Origin: Zantedeschia hybrid cultivar
Taxonomy: Eukaryota; Streptophyta; Magnoliopsida; Alismatales; Araceae
Direction of reading: 5' to 3'
NCBI GenBank assembly: GCA_030544215.1
Contig: JARZZO010000014.1
Coordinates: forward strand, 41,755,734 to 41,819,733
DNA: 64,000 nucleotides
Of the stretch, positions 11,116-22,489 are shown in pieces. Under the pieces are notes generated by a model. It did not search any database. It saw only the letters and a program-made list of their open reading frames with translations, and was not told where the DNA came from. A program made the translations under genes and the position numbers. The first letter of the stretch is position 1; every line of letters begins with the position of its first letter.

Positions 11116-11856
11116 TGCATGGTCAAGGGCAGGGACCCAGAGATCAGAAGAAGCAAAGGACCCAAGGGAGAGTTCTTGCTATCACCAGGAAGAAGGTTCA
11201 TGCGTCTAACTTGCTGGAAGGTACACTTTTTGTCCTTGGAAACTCTGCTCATGTGTTGATTGATTCGAGTGCTTCACATTCTTTTATTTATGAGCATTTC
11301 GTAAATGTTCTTTCCGCACCCGTTGATAAGATTTATGCTGGGCTGATGGTTGAGATTCTTTTCGGAGATTTCCTGTTGACTAATAACTGCTAGAGTAAGG
11401 TTCCCTTAGTTATTGATGGTCATCGGCTACCTACCCAGTTGGTGATGCTCGCCATTCAAGACTTTGATGTCATCTTAGGCATGGATTGGTTGGAGGTCTA
11501 TTATGCTGAGGTAGATTGTCACAGAAAGAAGGTGCGCTTCTCTATTCCGGGCGTACGGGCTTTCTACTTCCAAGGTATTAGGCTCCCTTCCCATGGTATT
11601 CTCATTTCTACTTTTAAAGCTCAGAGGTTGCTTGTTGGTGGCTGTGAGGCTTTCCTTGCTTCAGTAGTTGTGGCTCGTAAGGATAGTGTTTCCAGTCCTT
11701 TGGGAGTGCCTGTAGTTTGTGATTTTCCTCATGTGTTTCCTGAGGAGTTGCCAAGCCTTCCTCCTCAGTGAGAAGTTGAGTTCACTATTAAGCTTGCACT
11801 AGGTACGACATCCTTATCTAAGACCCCATATCGGATGGCTCCAGCTAAACTCGTTG
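11116..11856 (+). pseudogene. Element 1 protease and start of RT, broken
   Basis: Reads an aspartic protease: a VLIDSSASHSFI segment where the family has D-S-G or D-T-G, then DFDVILGMDWL further on, then FPHVFPEELPSLPP and an RT N-terminal PYRMAPA string. The glycine after the catalytic Asp is replaced by Ser. Stops occur near 11392 and 11769. The reading is interrupted at the insertion site of element 2 (CGTTG, 11852-11856) and continues at 48699 with AELKAQLQDLL. Confidence 0.82.
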
Positions 11857-14259
11857 TTTAAGGATTAAGGTTTCAGGTTCGATTATCGGGTCGATTTCTA
11901 TGTCAGACCCCCTAGTTTGGGTCCTTGTGAGCTTGGTGCATGGGTTCTGATTCGTGTCGATCTAGCAAGACGCATTTCTGTAAGGCGTCGGCCTAGGACG
12001 ACACGATTGAGGAACCATGCAGGTGTGTCGCGTGGTTGGGCATCGGGGCGCGTGTGTACGGCTCCGGTCTTGTCGTCTGAATGACGTCGTGTATGGTCGA
12101 CGCGATTAAGAGATCTGCCAATGTACGATCCATGTCTTATCGTCTTAACCGCGTCGTCTTGGGACGATGTGATTTAGTTTGGTCGGGGTTGACGCCCTGA
12201 GCCACCCCTCATTTCTCTCTCCTTTCCTTCATTCTCTCATTTACTCTCTCTCTCTTCCCTCTCTCTGTTCCTCCGTCTCCCTCTCTTCCTTTTCCTCTAA
12301 TCTACTCTTCTCTACCACCTCTCACCACTTCCACCACCATTCCACCGCGACTCCTCACTGTCTAGACGGCGGCCAACGTCCCGGCGGAATGACAGCGTCC
12401 ATGGCGGTATCGGCGGCAGCTTGCGGTGTGGCGATTTGACGATAAGGAGCTAGGAGGAGTTCAAGTAAGCGGTAGAGTGACGATCCTCATGCGTGTTTTG
12501 GTTATTTTAACCCATGATTTTCCGCTTTGGAGCATGTTATGGTTGTATGGGGGATATTAGGTAGAAAATGAGCATGTTTTAGGGGTTTTTTTATTGGAGT
12601 TGGCATGTTTTACTCTCCTTTTATGTTATTTTCATTCGATTAGGGGGAGGGGATCTCGTGTGTGGCTCAGTGGAGATCAGAGGGGAGTTCTATTTTCGGG
12701 TGCTAAATCGTGTCGGCCATGGGCGACGCGATTCAAGCCGATACCCCTGAAGTTCCGAGGCCAGTTTCTGGGGAACTAGTTTTAGGGGGTTGAATCATGT
12801 CGACTCAGGGCGACGCAATTTGTGAATCACGTCGGCCATAGGCGATGCGATTCAAGACAGAGCCCCATATTTCCTGCATTTAACATATGTGATTATTATA
12901 CATTATGTCAATTTGATTCTTGTATATTGTTAGACAATTTTGTTAATGCATGCTTGAAATCATACATTGGGGGCGGAGATTTTCATGTGCGCGGAGTCGC
13001 ATTATGTTGTGTTTATGCGATCGTGGACCTAGAACAAAAGTGGTTTGTGTTTGACACTTTGTGTTGATGTAGGAGTGACATGGTGTCGGTATGGGAGTGA
13101 CGCTATACTAGTGCGGGAGTGGTACATTTCGGTGTGTCACTCGCGGCTGAGAGGAGGTAGAACCATCTAGAGCCAGACAGGCCAGAGTAGCCAGCATGCT
13201 ATCTAAGGGGTTGTTGTTCCGTCTCAACGGGTCAGTGTTTTCCTAGTTTGTCTTGGTAGTTTCTGGTGCGTTTCTTACTGTGGACCGGAGTGTGATGCTT
13301 CCGCTAGATGTGTACCCATTCGCCACTGGGCCTGATGTAACCCGAGATGTCAGGGTTACGGGTGTATATCCCTTTCACCCTTTGGCCTGATGTAACCCTG
13401 GAGGTGAGGGTTACAGATTGTCCCTGTAGCTTCAGCTTGTGAGGGGTTTTGCCAGTCCCCAGGGCCCTCATGTAGTGCCTTGGCTAGGCGTAGAGGGAAG
13501 TCCAATTGATAGGACAGTGGTTTCAACTACTTGTGTGTACACGTAATTGGATGGTGATGACTCTCTAGTCCTAGTTAGTCCTAGTTGGACTCATTGCCTC
13601 ACCCTACAGCGTCCGGAGCTTGTAGGGGCAGACAAGCTTGAGTGTTGGTTGAATTGTGAGGCGCCGTTAGTATGCGTTCGGCTGTATGGTTTGTGGTGTT
13701 GAGTTTGGTTGCCTGAGTTACTTTGGAGCTGTATTTACTATTTGTGATTTCTTCTCTTCGACTTTCGCCATTGTGGCTGTATCTTTTACTGCTTTCGTTT
13801 ACAACTTTTCCTTACTTCTGCGATTGCCTAGTAGTGTTTTCGGGAGGTGGGGATCGCGTGGTCCTTACTGAGCCCAATTCTAGTGTGGCTCACTCCCTAG
13901 TTTTTCAGGTGTGGACCTCTCGGCGAGCGTTTGCATGGGGTTTTCTTCCTGTTGTGTGCGTCAGCAGCTATCTCAGTTCCGGGATATGCCCCGATGTTGT
14001 TGTACCTTTTCTTTTGCCTGTACATACATATTATATTTCTGTGGACTATGTATTTGTTGTTGGCCTGTACACTGACATTGATTTTGTGCCTCCTGCTCAT
14101 TTGTACTTTTCTTTAGGTCCATGAGATTGTCATATTTAGCCGTGTTTAACACTTACTTCTCTAGATATGTTGTTTGAGATTCGGGTGTGGACCCGAAGGT
14201 AATGGTTCGATACCCATTTAGTTATTAGATCCCCGATTATAGGGTAGCGGGTTGTTACG
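11857..14259 (+). repeat. Element 2, 5' LTR
   Basis: 2403 bp. The start reads TTTAAGGATTAAGG, a mutated form of TGTAAGGACTGAGG seen in the 3' copy. The end reads GGGTTGTTACG against GGGTCGTTACA in the 3' copy. It is colinear with the 3' LTR across the copia break, including the CACTGGGCCTGATGTAACC segment near 13330. Open frames at 12179-12439 and 13686-14124 are not genes. Confidence 0.88.
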
Positions 14260-14261
14260 TA

Positions 14262-14274
14262 TGGTATCAAAGCC
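14262..14274 (+). promoter_or_regulatory. Element 2 primer-binding site
   Basis: TGGTATCAAAGCC shortly after the LTR end: the initiator tRNA-Met complement with one change from TGGTATCAGAGC. Confidence 0.85.
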
Positions 14275-14413
14275 CGGTCTGGTCAGGTATGTAATAAACT
14301 AGGTTAAGTATTATAGTTCAACAATAAGTACGCGTCTGTATGGGCGATGGCTATTGGCATAGGTTAATAGGTTTTGACGTGCTTGTTTCGATTTTCATGT
14401 TTATAGAGTAGTA

Positions 14414-15173
14414 ATGGCACTTAAGAGGAGGGCTCCGTTGGTTTGCAATACGGGAAATGACGATGGTGATTTGGAGGCAGATGGGTAGAATGTGGATCGT
14501 TTCGTGGAGTCTATGATTGGGGCAATGTCTAGATATAAGTCTAAAGATGATAGTGAGGGATCTAATGCCCGAGGTGGTCAGTCCACGATGATGAAACTGT
14601 TCTTGAAGTTGAAGCCACCTTCTTTAACGGGTCGACCTGACCCAGATGAGGCGGCTTATTGGATTAAGGAAGTGGAGAAGGCATTTGATGTTCTTGAGTG
14701 TGTTGAGGATGATAAAACCTTGTTGGCAACCAACTTGTTGAAAGACAATGCCTATGATTGGTGGGTTACCATCAAGATGATGATGTTTGCAAATAGGTCT
14801 TCGAGAGAGATTTCCTGGGAGGCGTTTGTAAGGGAGTTCAGTGGGCAGTACTTCCAAAGTCATGTTCGAAAGATCAAAGAAAGGGAGTTTATGGAGTTGG
14901 TGTAGGGTGATATGTCAGTTTTGGAATATCAGATGAAATTTGTAGCTCTGGGAAGGTTTGTTCCACACATATTTGAGAATGAGGAACGTCGAACGGAGAG
15001 ATATGTAGATGGACTCCAGTATAATTTGAGGGGACTTGTGGCATCTCATTGTTACAATGATCTTGCACCAGTAGTTCGGTGCGCAGCAGTAGTGGAGACT
15101 CAGTTCCAACAGATCGCGAAAGAGGTGGATCGATCAGAACGAGGGTAGTAGCAGAGCAAGAGCAAGTTAGCAA
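14414..15173 (+). pseudogene. Element 2 gag, 5' part
   Basis: Begins ATG at 14414 (MALKRRAPLV) and stays in one frame to the insertion at 15173, with in-frame stops near 14486, 14903 and 15146. The retrotransposon gag core is clear: PPSLTGRPDPDEAAYW, YDWWVTI, EFSGQYFQSHV, YQMKFVALGRF and EERRTERYVDGL. It aligns with element 1 gag along its whole length but is clearly diverged, so this is a different family. It is cut by element 3 (target AGCAA, 15169-15173) and continues at 36139. Confidence 0.86.
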
Positions 15174-16639
15174 TGTAGACACCGATTTTGGACCCCTCCT
15201 TTTGGTCATGAACCCCATCCATCATTAGCCCATCACCACCAAACCCCTCATCTTAGCCATCTCAGCCCACTAATAACTAGGCCCATTAACAAATCTCGAC
15301 TTTAGCCACCTTTTCGTGGAAGGCCAACCTGTCCGCCTTCCACCGTCCTTCGAAGGCCAACCCGTCCACCTTCCACCATCCTTGAAGGCCAACCTGTCCG
15401 CCTTCCACCGTCCTTCGAAGGCCAACCTGTCCGCCTTCCACCATCCTTCGAAGGCCAACCTGTCCACCTCCCACCGGCCTTCGAAGGCCACCCCTTGCCT
15501 TCCACCACCCTTCGAAGGCCACCCCTTGCCTTCCACCACCCTTCGAAGGCCAACCGAGCCGCCTTCCACCTCTTCGTGGAAGGCCAGCTACCTGGCCTTC
15601 CACGGGATTGGAAGGCAAGTTGGTTGGCCGCCCACTCCCCTAACTCCCACCTTGACCTCGTCCTCACACGATCTCCTCTACTCGCCACCCTCACCTCCAC
15701 TACTCCGATCATTCCCCACTCCGGCGACTGCTGCGCGCACCATCTCCGACTCTTGACCACTTCCCATTGGCTCTATGATGATTTACGGGGATTTAGACCC
15801 CTATTTTCTCCTATTTTCCCTTCACCTATTTAAACCCCCCCATGTCTCCTCGAGAAGGGAGGTTGGCAAGTGGGTTGGTTTTGAGGTTAGAGAAGGAGTT
15901 GAGCGGGCAAGGAGTCAGAGAGCCTCAGAAAGAACTTCAAGCGAGGGAAAGCCTTGGCAGTCGTGAAGCAGGAGGGATCTTTCGCATTCTAAATGGGCTT
16001 GTCCTCTTAACTCTCTCCTTACTTTTCCCCTTTCCACTTCATTGCATTCCCACTCTCCATCCACTCTGTAACATCATCTCCTCCTCTCACTCTTTTCTCT
16101 CTTTTAACACATCACTTCACTTTACACACATGAGCACTCCCATCTACATGCATGCATGTTAGGATAACCTAGCAATCCTTACTCCCCAGAGGTTTTAAAC
16201 AAAAAAAAATGAGAGGTGGGTGGCCATAACATATGGTCATCTTCCCTCCCCAAACACCCATCCGGTGCGTCTCCCTCCAATTCTAGTTGATTTCTATATT
16301 TGCATGGATAGATTCTACATATCACAGTCCTAATCGGGTTATCTTCTTCTTTTGTCTTGTCTTTTCCTTTCAGGGACCCTTACCGCATTTTTGCGTGCAG
16401 ACTGCCGAGCTCTCCTCTTCTGGTCGGCCGGAGGAAGAGAAGGGGAATCCGCCATCTCCCGCTCCCTCAGAACGCGATCACTCTCACCATCCTGCAGAGC
16501 ACAGGGACCGTAAGGTAATGCTCCTTGCGATCACACACTTTGATTTCTAACCCTTCCAAATCGCCGCAGCGCTAAGACTAACGGAGAAGCCCTCGCCCGA
16601 AGCCCACAGCAGTGACGGGGGACGTTCCGGGCGCCTACA
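15174..16639 (+). repeat. Element 3, 5' LTR
   Basis: 1466 bp. Contains nine units of a palindromic array (15316-15610), a CTATTTAAA TATA-like box near 15828 followed by a C-run, and a C/T-rich downstream part. The frames over 15270-15760 on both strands come from the array and are not proteins. The 3' copy is 32012-36133 with an insertion. Confidence 0.92.
15316..15610. repeat. Palindromic array in LTR (GGAAGGCC...GCCTTCC)
   Basis: GAAGGCC recurs at 15319, 15352, 15384, 15417, 15450, 15483, 15514, 15545 and 15579, a spacing of 31-34 bp. Each unit pairs it with a downstream GCCTTCC, forming a hairpin-capable unit. The last unit is a perfect 12-bp inverted repeat, GTGGAAGGCCAG and CTGGCCTTCCAC (15576-15587 and 15592-15603), with a 4-nt loop. 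The 3' LTR has eight units instead of nine. Confidence 0.93.
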
Positions 16640-17589
16640 GCCCTCTGGCGATCACGGTGGGACACCTATAGCCCGCTGCACGCATCGCGATCAAAGGTAA
16701 GAAGGTAAGGTCCTGATATATTTTATTTTGATCTGGACGACCTGTTGTTAGGCCGTTAAGGCTGCCAAACGGCCAAGCAGCTGGCTGTCCAACGCCTTGG
16801 ACGGCTACTCACCTAGACGTCGACCCCCTCTAGACGGCCAGTCCCCTGGTCGTCCTTTCTGTTGGACGGCCAACGCACAGGCCGTCCACTACATTGGACG
16901 GCGGGCCCCTTAGCCACCATCTCCAACTTGACGGCCAACCGATTGGCCGTCTTCTTCCTTTGACGGCCAATTGCTTGGCCGTCCTCTGTCTTCGACGGCC
17001 AGTATCCTGGCCGTCCACTGCCTTTGACGGTGAAGTCCTTGGCCATCCTTTCTACTTTGATGGTTATCCTGTTAGCTATTCATGTATGCTGTTGCTGCCT
17101 GCTTTGTTGATTTGTTGTATGTTCTGGCCTGTTGGTTGTTAAATTTCTGGGTTCTTTGGGGTATTCTCCGCAGGGGTTTTAAGGAAGAGCCAGCATCACA
17201 TCTCTAGTCACCTCTCCCACAGTATTTGACCCTCCACCTGAGGATTCCCACTCGGGTGTGACTAGTCTTATTCTGTTGGGAACCTCCGCGAGTCTCCGCA
17301 AGCTAGGGATTCCCACTTGGCCGCCGAGTAGGTTGTACCTGAAGCCACCCAATAGGAACCCCGGGTTTGTGTGAAGATTAATTAAGCCTTTCCATTCACA
17401 ATCTTCCACCCATAGGTGTCACTGAGGGAGTTATTCCAAAATTTAAGACACCTAACTAAACCTTGGTGGAACAAGTTTTGAAAAGTCCAGGGTCGTTAAG
17501 GATTTGAACTTGATTTGTTAGAAACCAACTCTCATAATACACTGTTAACCTTTCAAGTGAAATATAAAATCATTTAGGATCTGTGTTTC
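16640..17589 (+). other. Element 3 leader with PBS candidate and palindromic array
   Basis: Starts right after the LTR. TGGCGATCACGGTGGGA from 16646 begins with TGG and is a plausible tRNA primer site, but I cannot assign the tRNA. A ten-unit palindromic array spans 16768-17080. The rest (17081-17589) has no coding pattern. Small frames here (16813-17142, 17179-17409) are artefacts of the array or of chance. Confidence 0.6.
16768..17080. repeat. Palindromic array in leader (GACGGCC-N8-GGCCGTC)
   Basis: Units begin at 16768, 16800, 16833, 16865, 16897, 16930, 16962, 16994, 17026 and 17059, so the period is 32 bp with occasional 33. The best units (16930, 16962, 16994) are GACGGCC, 8 nt, GGCCGTC, then a 10-nt pyrimidine-rich linker. 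This is the same design as the LTR array with C in place of A in GGMMGGCC. Confidence 0.93.
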
Positions 17590-20500
17590 ATGATGAACCT
17601 AATGTATGTTAACACTGTGTATGATGACATGGATGAGCTTGGTAACAATGTTACACACAACCCTCTGTTCGAGATTGAAGAAGATCCACAACAAACCTTC
17701 ATAGGTATGCTCCAAGCATCTAGAGAAGGACTTCCGAGGAAAGATTTTGATGAATCTTCTACCTCACAGGGAGAAGATGAGCCGGTAATTTCAAGTAGAA
17801 CATTCCAAAATCCTAGAGAAGATCCGGAACTTATTGCTGTATTATCACGCTATACTCCAGATCAACTCATCCAGTTGGTTTCCCATGGCAAAATTCAAGA
17901 TGCCACTCCTCGGAGAACTCAATTCCAAGGATCTTCTAGCCGACCCCAGGCAAATCAAGCAATACCCACTCAAACAATCCTATCTAATCTCATCAACCAG
18001 GTCACACCTCCTAAGCAGGAGGAGTTCATCTATAAAAATGAGGTTGAGACTTGTGTGCGGCAACTCATGGCCGAAAATTCTCATGGATTCCCACCAGTGG
18101 CTCTTCGATAAAGTCCTCCTTGTCCACCTTTTTCAGAAGTCTCTCGAAGGAGAGGCCTTGAGATGGTTTTCTTCTCTACCAGCCACTGACCTAATCAACT
18201 TTGATATGGTCTCTGAAAGATTTATTACCCACTTTAACCACATGGCAACCTTGCCCCCTATCTTGTTTGACCTTGTAATGGAAAAAATGAAGTCTGATGA
18301 AGACTTCACTCACTTTGCTAATAGGTGGAGAGCTATGGCTTCTAGAGCAGAGGTTGTCATCCCTGAAGCACAAGCGGTCACTATGCTCGTTAACAACGCT
18401 ACCCCTCAGCTCCGAGCTATCCTCATGCTTAGCGAACTTCAAACATTCGCTCAGCTGTATAACCGAGCTAGGGTAGTTCAGTCTCAAATCCGAGACTCCA
18501 CTCTGCCTTCGTTCTTTGAGAACAGAAACAGGATCAAGAAAGCCACATCAACTCCTACCACGGAAGGAGTCACCATCAATGAACAGGTCAGTATGCTAGC
18601 ACAGCCAACCAGGGTTCCCAATTCCCATCCTAAGTCTGACACTCAGCCCAATCAGAAACAATATTCAACTGTTCCTCCCACGACTAATTACAGTCGTCCT
18701 ATGGCTAAGCGAGCATCATATCTGCCTCTGCCGGAATCATTGGCAGACATTTATTATGCCTTACTAGCTTGTAACGCTATTCAACTCCCACCTCAAAGAG
18801 AAGGTGTTCCGCGCAATACAGACACGTCCAGGTATTGCCCCTACCATAGGATCCCGGGACACACGATTTACAATTGCTTAACCTTCAGGGATTGGGTGTA
18901 TGACTTAAATGATGAAGGTCGGATAAACTGGGAGGACATGAGAAAGGCTATTGATGCTTTGAAGGCTAAAAAGGAACTAGGAATTATGAAAGACCTGTTA
19001 CCTTCTCATCAAGTGGTTCAAGATTCCTCCAGTTCTCAAGGAAAGGTCAACACTTTGATCAAAGACTTGGAGCCTGTAATAGTTTGCAGAGAACAATACT
19101 GGGAGTATGAAGGGTCTGGGATAAAACATCAAGATCCTACCTGGTCGCGTGAGACTAAAGGAGTTACTCCAGAAGTCTCTACGCTTTCCCCTAACGAGCC
19201 TTTGGTCCTAATCCGACCCAAAGAGCAACCAGGAACCCTCAAGCCGGTCACTCTCATTCAGATCCCTCCGATCACAACCGAAGGGCCCACCCTATCCATC
19301 TTCTGTCCAACCAAGAACCAGGGATCGATGACCGGCTTCAATCCCATAAGGTCACCAAGGGAAGCTGATCCAATCTTGGTGGGGGTAACGCTCAGGAATC
19401 GCATCACTCCTCCGAGCCAACCCTTGGACTCCCAGGGTAACTCAATCCCTACCGCGGGGAATGCCCAGTCTAAGTATGACATCCTCCAGCATTTAGAGAA
19501 GACCCCTGCTAAGATCTCTATCCTTGACCTAATCCGAAAATCTCCCACACACAGGGAGATGCTGTTTAATTTCCTACAACAAATCACGGTAAATGAGGAT
19601 CTTCCTAGTGGAGGAGTCACTAATGCCATCCTCTCAGTCACTCAGACCCCCATGATCTCCTTCCCGGAAAAGGATCTAGCTCCCCCTGAGTGCCGATCCC
19701 TTCCTTTGTGCCTAACTGCTACTCTCAATGGTCATTCAGTAGACTCCATTTTACTGGATACCGGAGCCTCTATCAATGTCTGTCCCCTTAAGACCCTCAA
19801 AAGGATAGGGATAGATCCAGAGAAGGTTGAGTCCACCTCTATGATGGTCTCAACTTATGATAATTCCCAAAGACCAGCAGATGGAAAGATCTTCCTGCAA
19901 CTGGAAATCGGCCCGGTAGCCATGATTTCGGAATTCTACATCCTGGATGTTAAGCCAATCTACAATGCTATTCTAGGGAGACCTTGGATGGACCAAACCT
20001 TGGGAGTCTCATCCACCAACCACCAGTGCTATAAGTTCCCGTATAACGAGAAGATTGTGAAGGTCAAAAGCACTCCCTACATTGAGTCATTGGACTCAGT
20101 AATAGCAGAACAGATTCCGTCCATGATAACTTCCAGGAAAGGCAAAGAGCCCGTTCTTTCATCAGTGAATTCTCATCTTACGCCTAGGCCTGGCATAGGT
20201 TGGCAGCTCATGAGTAAGATGGGGTATAACTCAGGCTCCGGATTAGGGAGAGAAGAACAAGGCATTCGTGACCCCATCTTAGAGAACCCTGTCATTGGGG
20301 GATGTGGCCTGGGTTACAAGTCTACTGAACCACCAAAAGGAACAAAGAAATGGTCCCTCATGAATCACTTTGTGAGAAAGAAGCAGGGATTGCCCAGGAT
20401 AGAAGAGGGAGTGCAAGAAGATAATCGAGAAGGAAATGAAGAAGATTTTGGCATATCATCCTTGTTTCATGAATCAAGCAGCCCACCGATAGGGCTCTTC

Positions 20501-20605
20501 TTGGCCAGGAATGAACCAGCTCCTGCTACGTTCATTCCTTTCTTGTTCCACCCACCTTCCGTCCCGATGCTCTCAGCCCCGGTCGACGCCACTTCTCATG
20601 AATGA
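17590..20605 (+). pseudogene. Element 3 gag-protease with G-patch (one frameshift)
   Basis: An N-terminal frame (17590-18111, MMNLMYVNTV) shifts near 18060-18110 into a long frame ending in TGA at 20603-20605. Order: gag core (FQKSLEGEALRWFSSLP, near 18140), a knuckle-like CPYHRIPGHTIYNC near 18838 with the form CX2HX4HX4C instead of CX2CX4HX4C, a proline-rich linker, aspartic protease (ILLDTGASINVCP, 19749-19787; AILGRPWMD, about 19970), then a G-patch (GWQLMSKMGYNSGSGLG, 20200-20250). Gag packages the RNA and protease processes the polyprotein. The G-patch is an RNA-binding domain type. Only one frameshift is visible, so the copy is fairly young. The end overlaps the next frame by ATGA. Confidence 0.88.
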
Positions 20606-22489
20606 TTCATGTTAGAGGCATTTGGTCGCGAAAAAAAAAGTCCAATTCTCATCCTGAAGGGGGGGAAGTCACTTTCGAGGAGCTTACGTGGTGGGGCAAC
20701 CCCGCCATCGTTGAACCTTTGTCCCAAGGGTCTACCCTTGTCCCATCCAGGACAAAACTGACCCATCCTCCAGGTCATGTACATAGTAGTTTAGGAATTA
20801 GGATAGCCTCCTCCCTGTCTAGAGATTGTAGGGCTAAGCAAGTTCCTTTGTTCTTAGTTCAGGAGTTAGCAAATAGGTGTAAAGTTTTGAACAAGTTGGA
20901 TAAGTTTCTTCATATAGGGGTCATCTCTGAGCCTTTGAAGCTTGAGAAAGACGAATCTTGCAGTGATGGTCTGGGAGTATTTGAGCTTAGCGAAGGGGAA
21001 GAAGATGATGACTTGGCCGAACCACTTGTCAATGGGACGAGACGGTTTGATAAACCTTCATCAGCCATCGACGAACCCACTAAAGAAGTCAACCTTGGGA
21101 CAGAGCAGAATCCGAAGATAGTGCTAATTAGCGCCCGTTTGAGTCCAGAAGAAGAAGGGTCCATAATAGCCATGCTCCGAGAACATCGTGATGGGTTTGC
21201 TTGGTCATACGAGGATATGCCCGGATTAAACACAGAATTGGTGGAACATCGGCTAATCCTCAAGCCTGATGCTAAACCCGTGAAACAAAAGTTGAGACAG
21301 CTACAACCGGAATTAACACTTAAAGTAAAAGAAGAGGTTGACAAATTACACAAAGCCAAGTTCATCCGGGTAGTGCTCTATCTTAAAGGGGTGGCTAATA
21401 TGGTCCCCGTAGCAAAAAAGGACGAAAAGGTTAGGGTTTGCATAGATTTTCGCAATCTCAATCAAGCCTGTCCAAAGGATGATTTCCCACTACCTCATAT
21501 AGACTTGCTGGTCGATAACACGGCTGGATTTGAAATGTTGTCCTTCATGGATGGTTTTTCGAGATATAATCAAATCCGACTAGCTGAAGAAGACCAAGAG
21601 AAAACATCTTTCATAACCCCATGGGGAACTTATTGCTACATGGTCATGCCATTTGGGCTTAAGAATGCTGGAGCCATCTACCAGAGGGCAATGATGGCAA
21701 TCTTTCATGACATGATTCACATCGACATGGAGGTTTATGTGGATGATATCTTAGTGAAGTCTAAAACCAAGAAGGGATATGCTCAAATTCTGAGGGCTGT
21801 AATGCAGAGGTCAAGAGAACACCAACTGAAAATAAACCCAAAAAAGTGCGTATTCGGTGTTTCTTCTGGTAAATTGCTAGGGTTCATGGTGAGCAGAAGA
21901 GGGATTGAGGTTGATCCGGACAAAGTGAAGGCGATAGTGGAAATGCCCCCTCCTAAAAAATGTCAGGGATATAAAGGGTCTCATCGGCCGTTTGCAATTC
22001 ATCAGACGGTTCATATCTCAACATTCTGTGAGATGTAAACCCTTTTATGATTTATTGAAAGGAGGGGCAAAGTTTATTTGGAGTGATAAGTGTCAAAAGG
22101 CCTTCGACAAATTGAAGAGCTATCTCCTCAATCCATTAGTCCTTATGGCTCCTATCCCAGGGCGGCCTTTATTGCTATATGTCTCCACCACTGAAGAATC
22201 GGCTGGAGCAGTATTGGCCCAACTTGACGACGAGAAGAAAGAAAGAGCAGTGTACTATCTCTCTAAGCTCTTCAACGATGCCGAAAAGCGATACACTGCC
22301 ATGGAAAGGACATGTGCGGCCGTCGTCTGGGTAGTGCAGAAATTGAAGCACTACTTCCTCGCCCACGAGGTCAGACTCCTAGCAAGAATGGACCCGATCA
22401 AATATTTGCTAGAGCGGCCAGTTGTAATAGATAGGCTGGTGCGATGGCAGACCTCCTTGAACCAATTTGACATTACCTATGTAAATTAG
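20602..22489 (+). pseudogene. Element 3 RT and RNase H (one frameshift)
   Basis: Starts at ATG 20602, overlapping the gag-protease stop as ATGA in a different frame. An acidic linker region is followed by reverse transcriptase: VRVCIDFRNLNQACPKDDFPLP, FMDGFSRYNQI, VMPFGLKNAGA, and the catalytic YVDDIL at 21736 (residues 379-384), then INPKKCVFGV. Near 21970-21990 the frame shifts and continues at 21992 with CKPFYDLLKGG, then RNase H (LLLYVSTTEESAGAVL, YYLSKLFNDAEKRYTAMER, LARMDPIKYLLERP). An in-frame TAG is at 22487. It copies the element RNA into DNA. The region 20602-20780 before the conserved part may be untranslated or spliced. Confidence 0.87.

Noticed and set aside
15270..15833. Overlapping open frames on both strands rich in Trp-Pro-Ser or Arg-Leu-Pro repeats (also 32108-32641, 16813-17142, 29134-29471)
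   Set aside because: Each is the translation of the palindromic arrays. The same periodicity appears in all frames and strands.
16768..17080. CRISPR-like array (regular short repeats)
   Set aside because: The period is 32 bp with palindromic arms and 8-10 nt variable parts, too short for spacers. It lies within a plant retrotransposon leader and no cas genes exist here.
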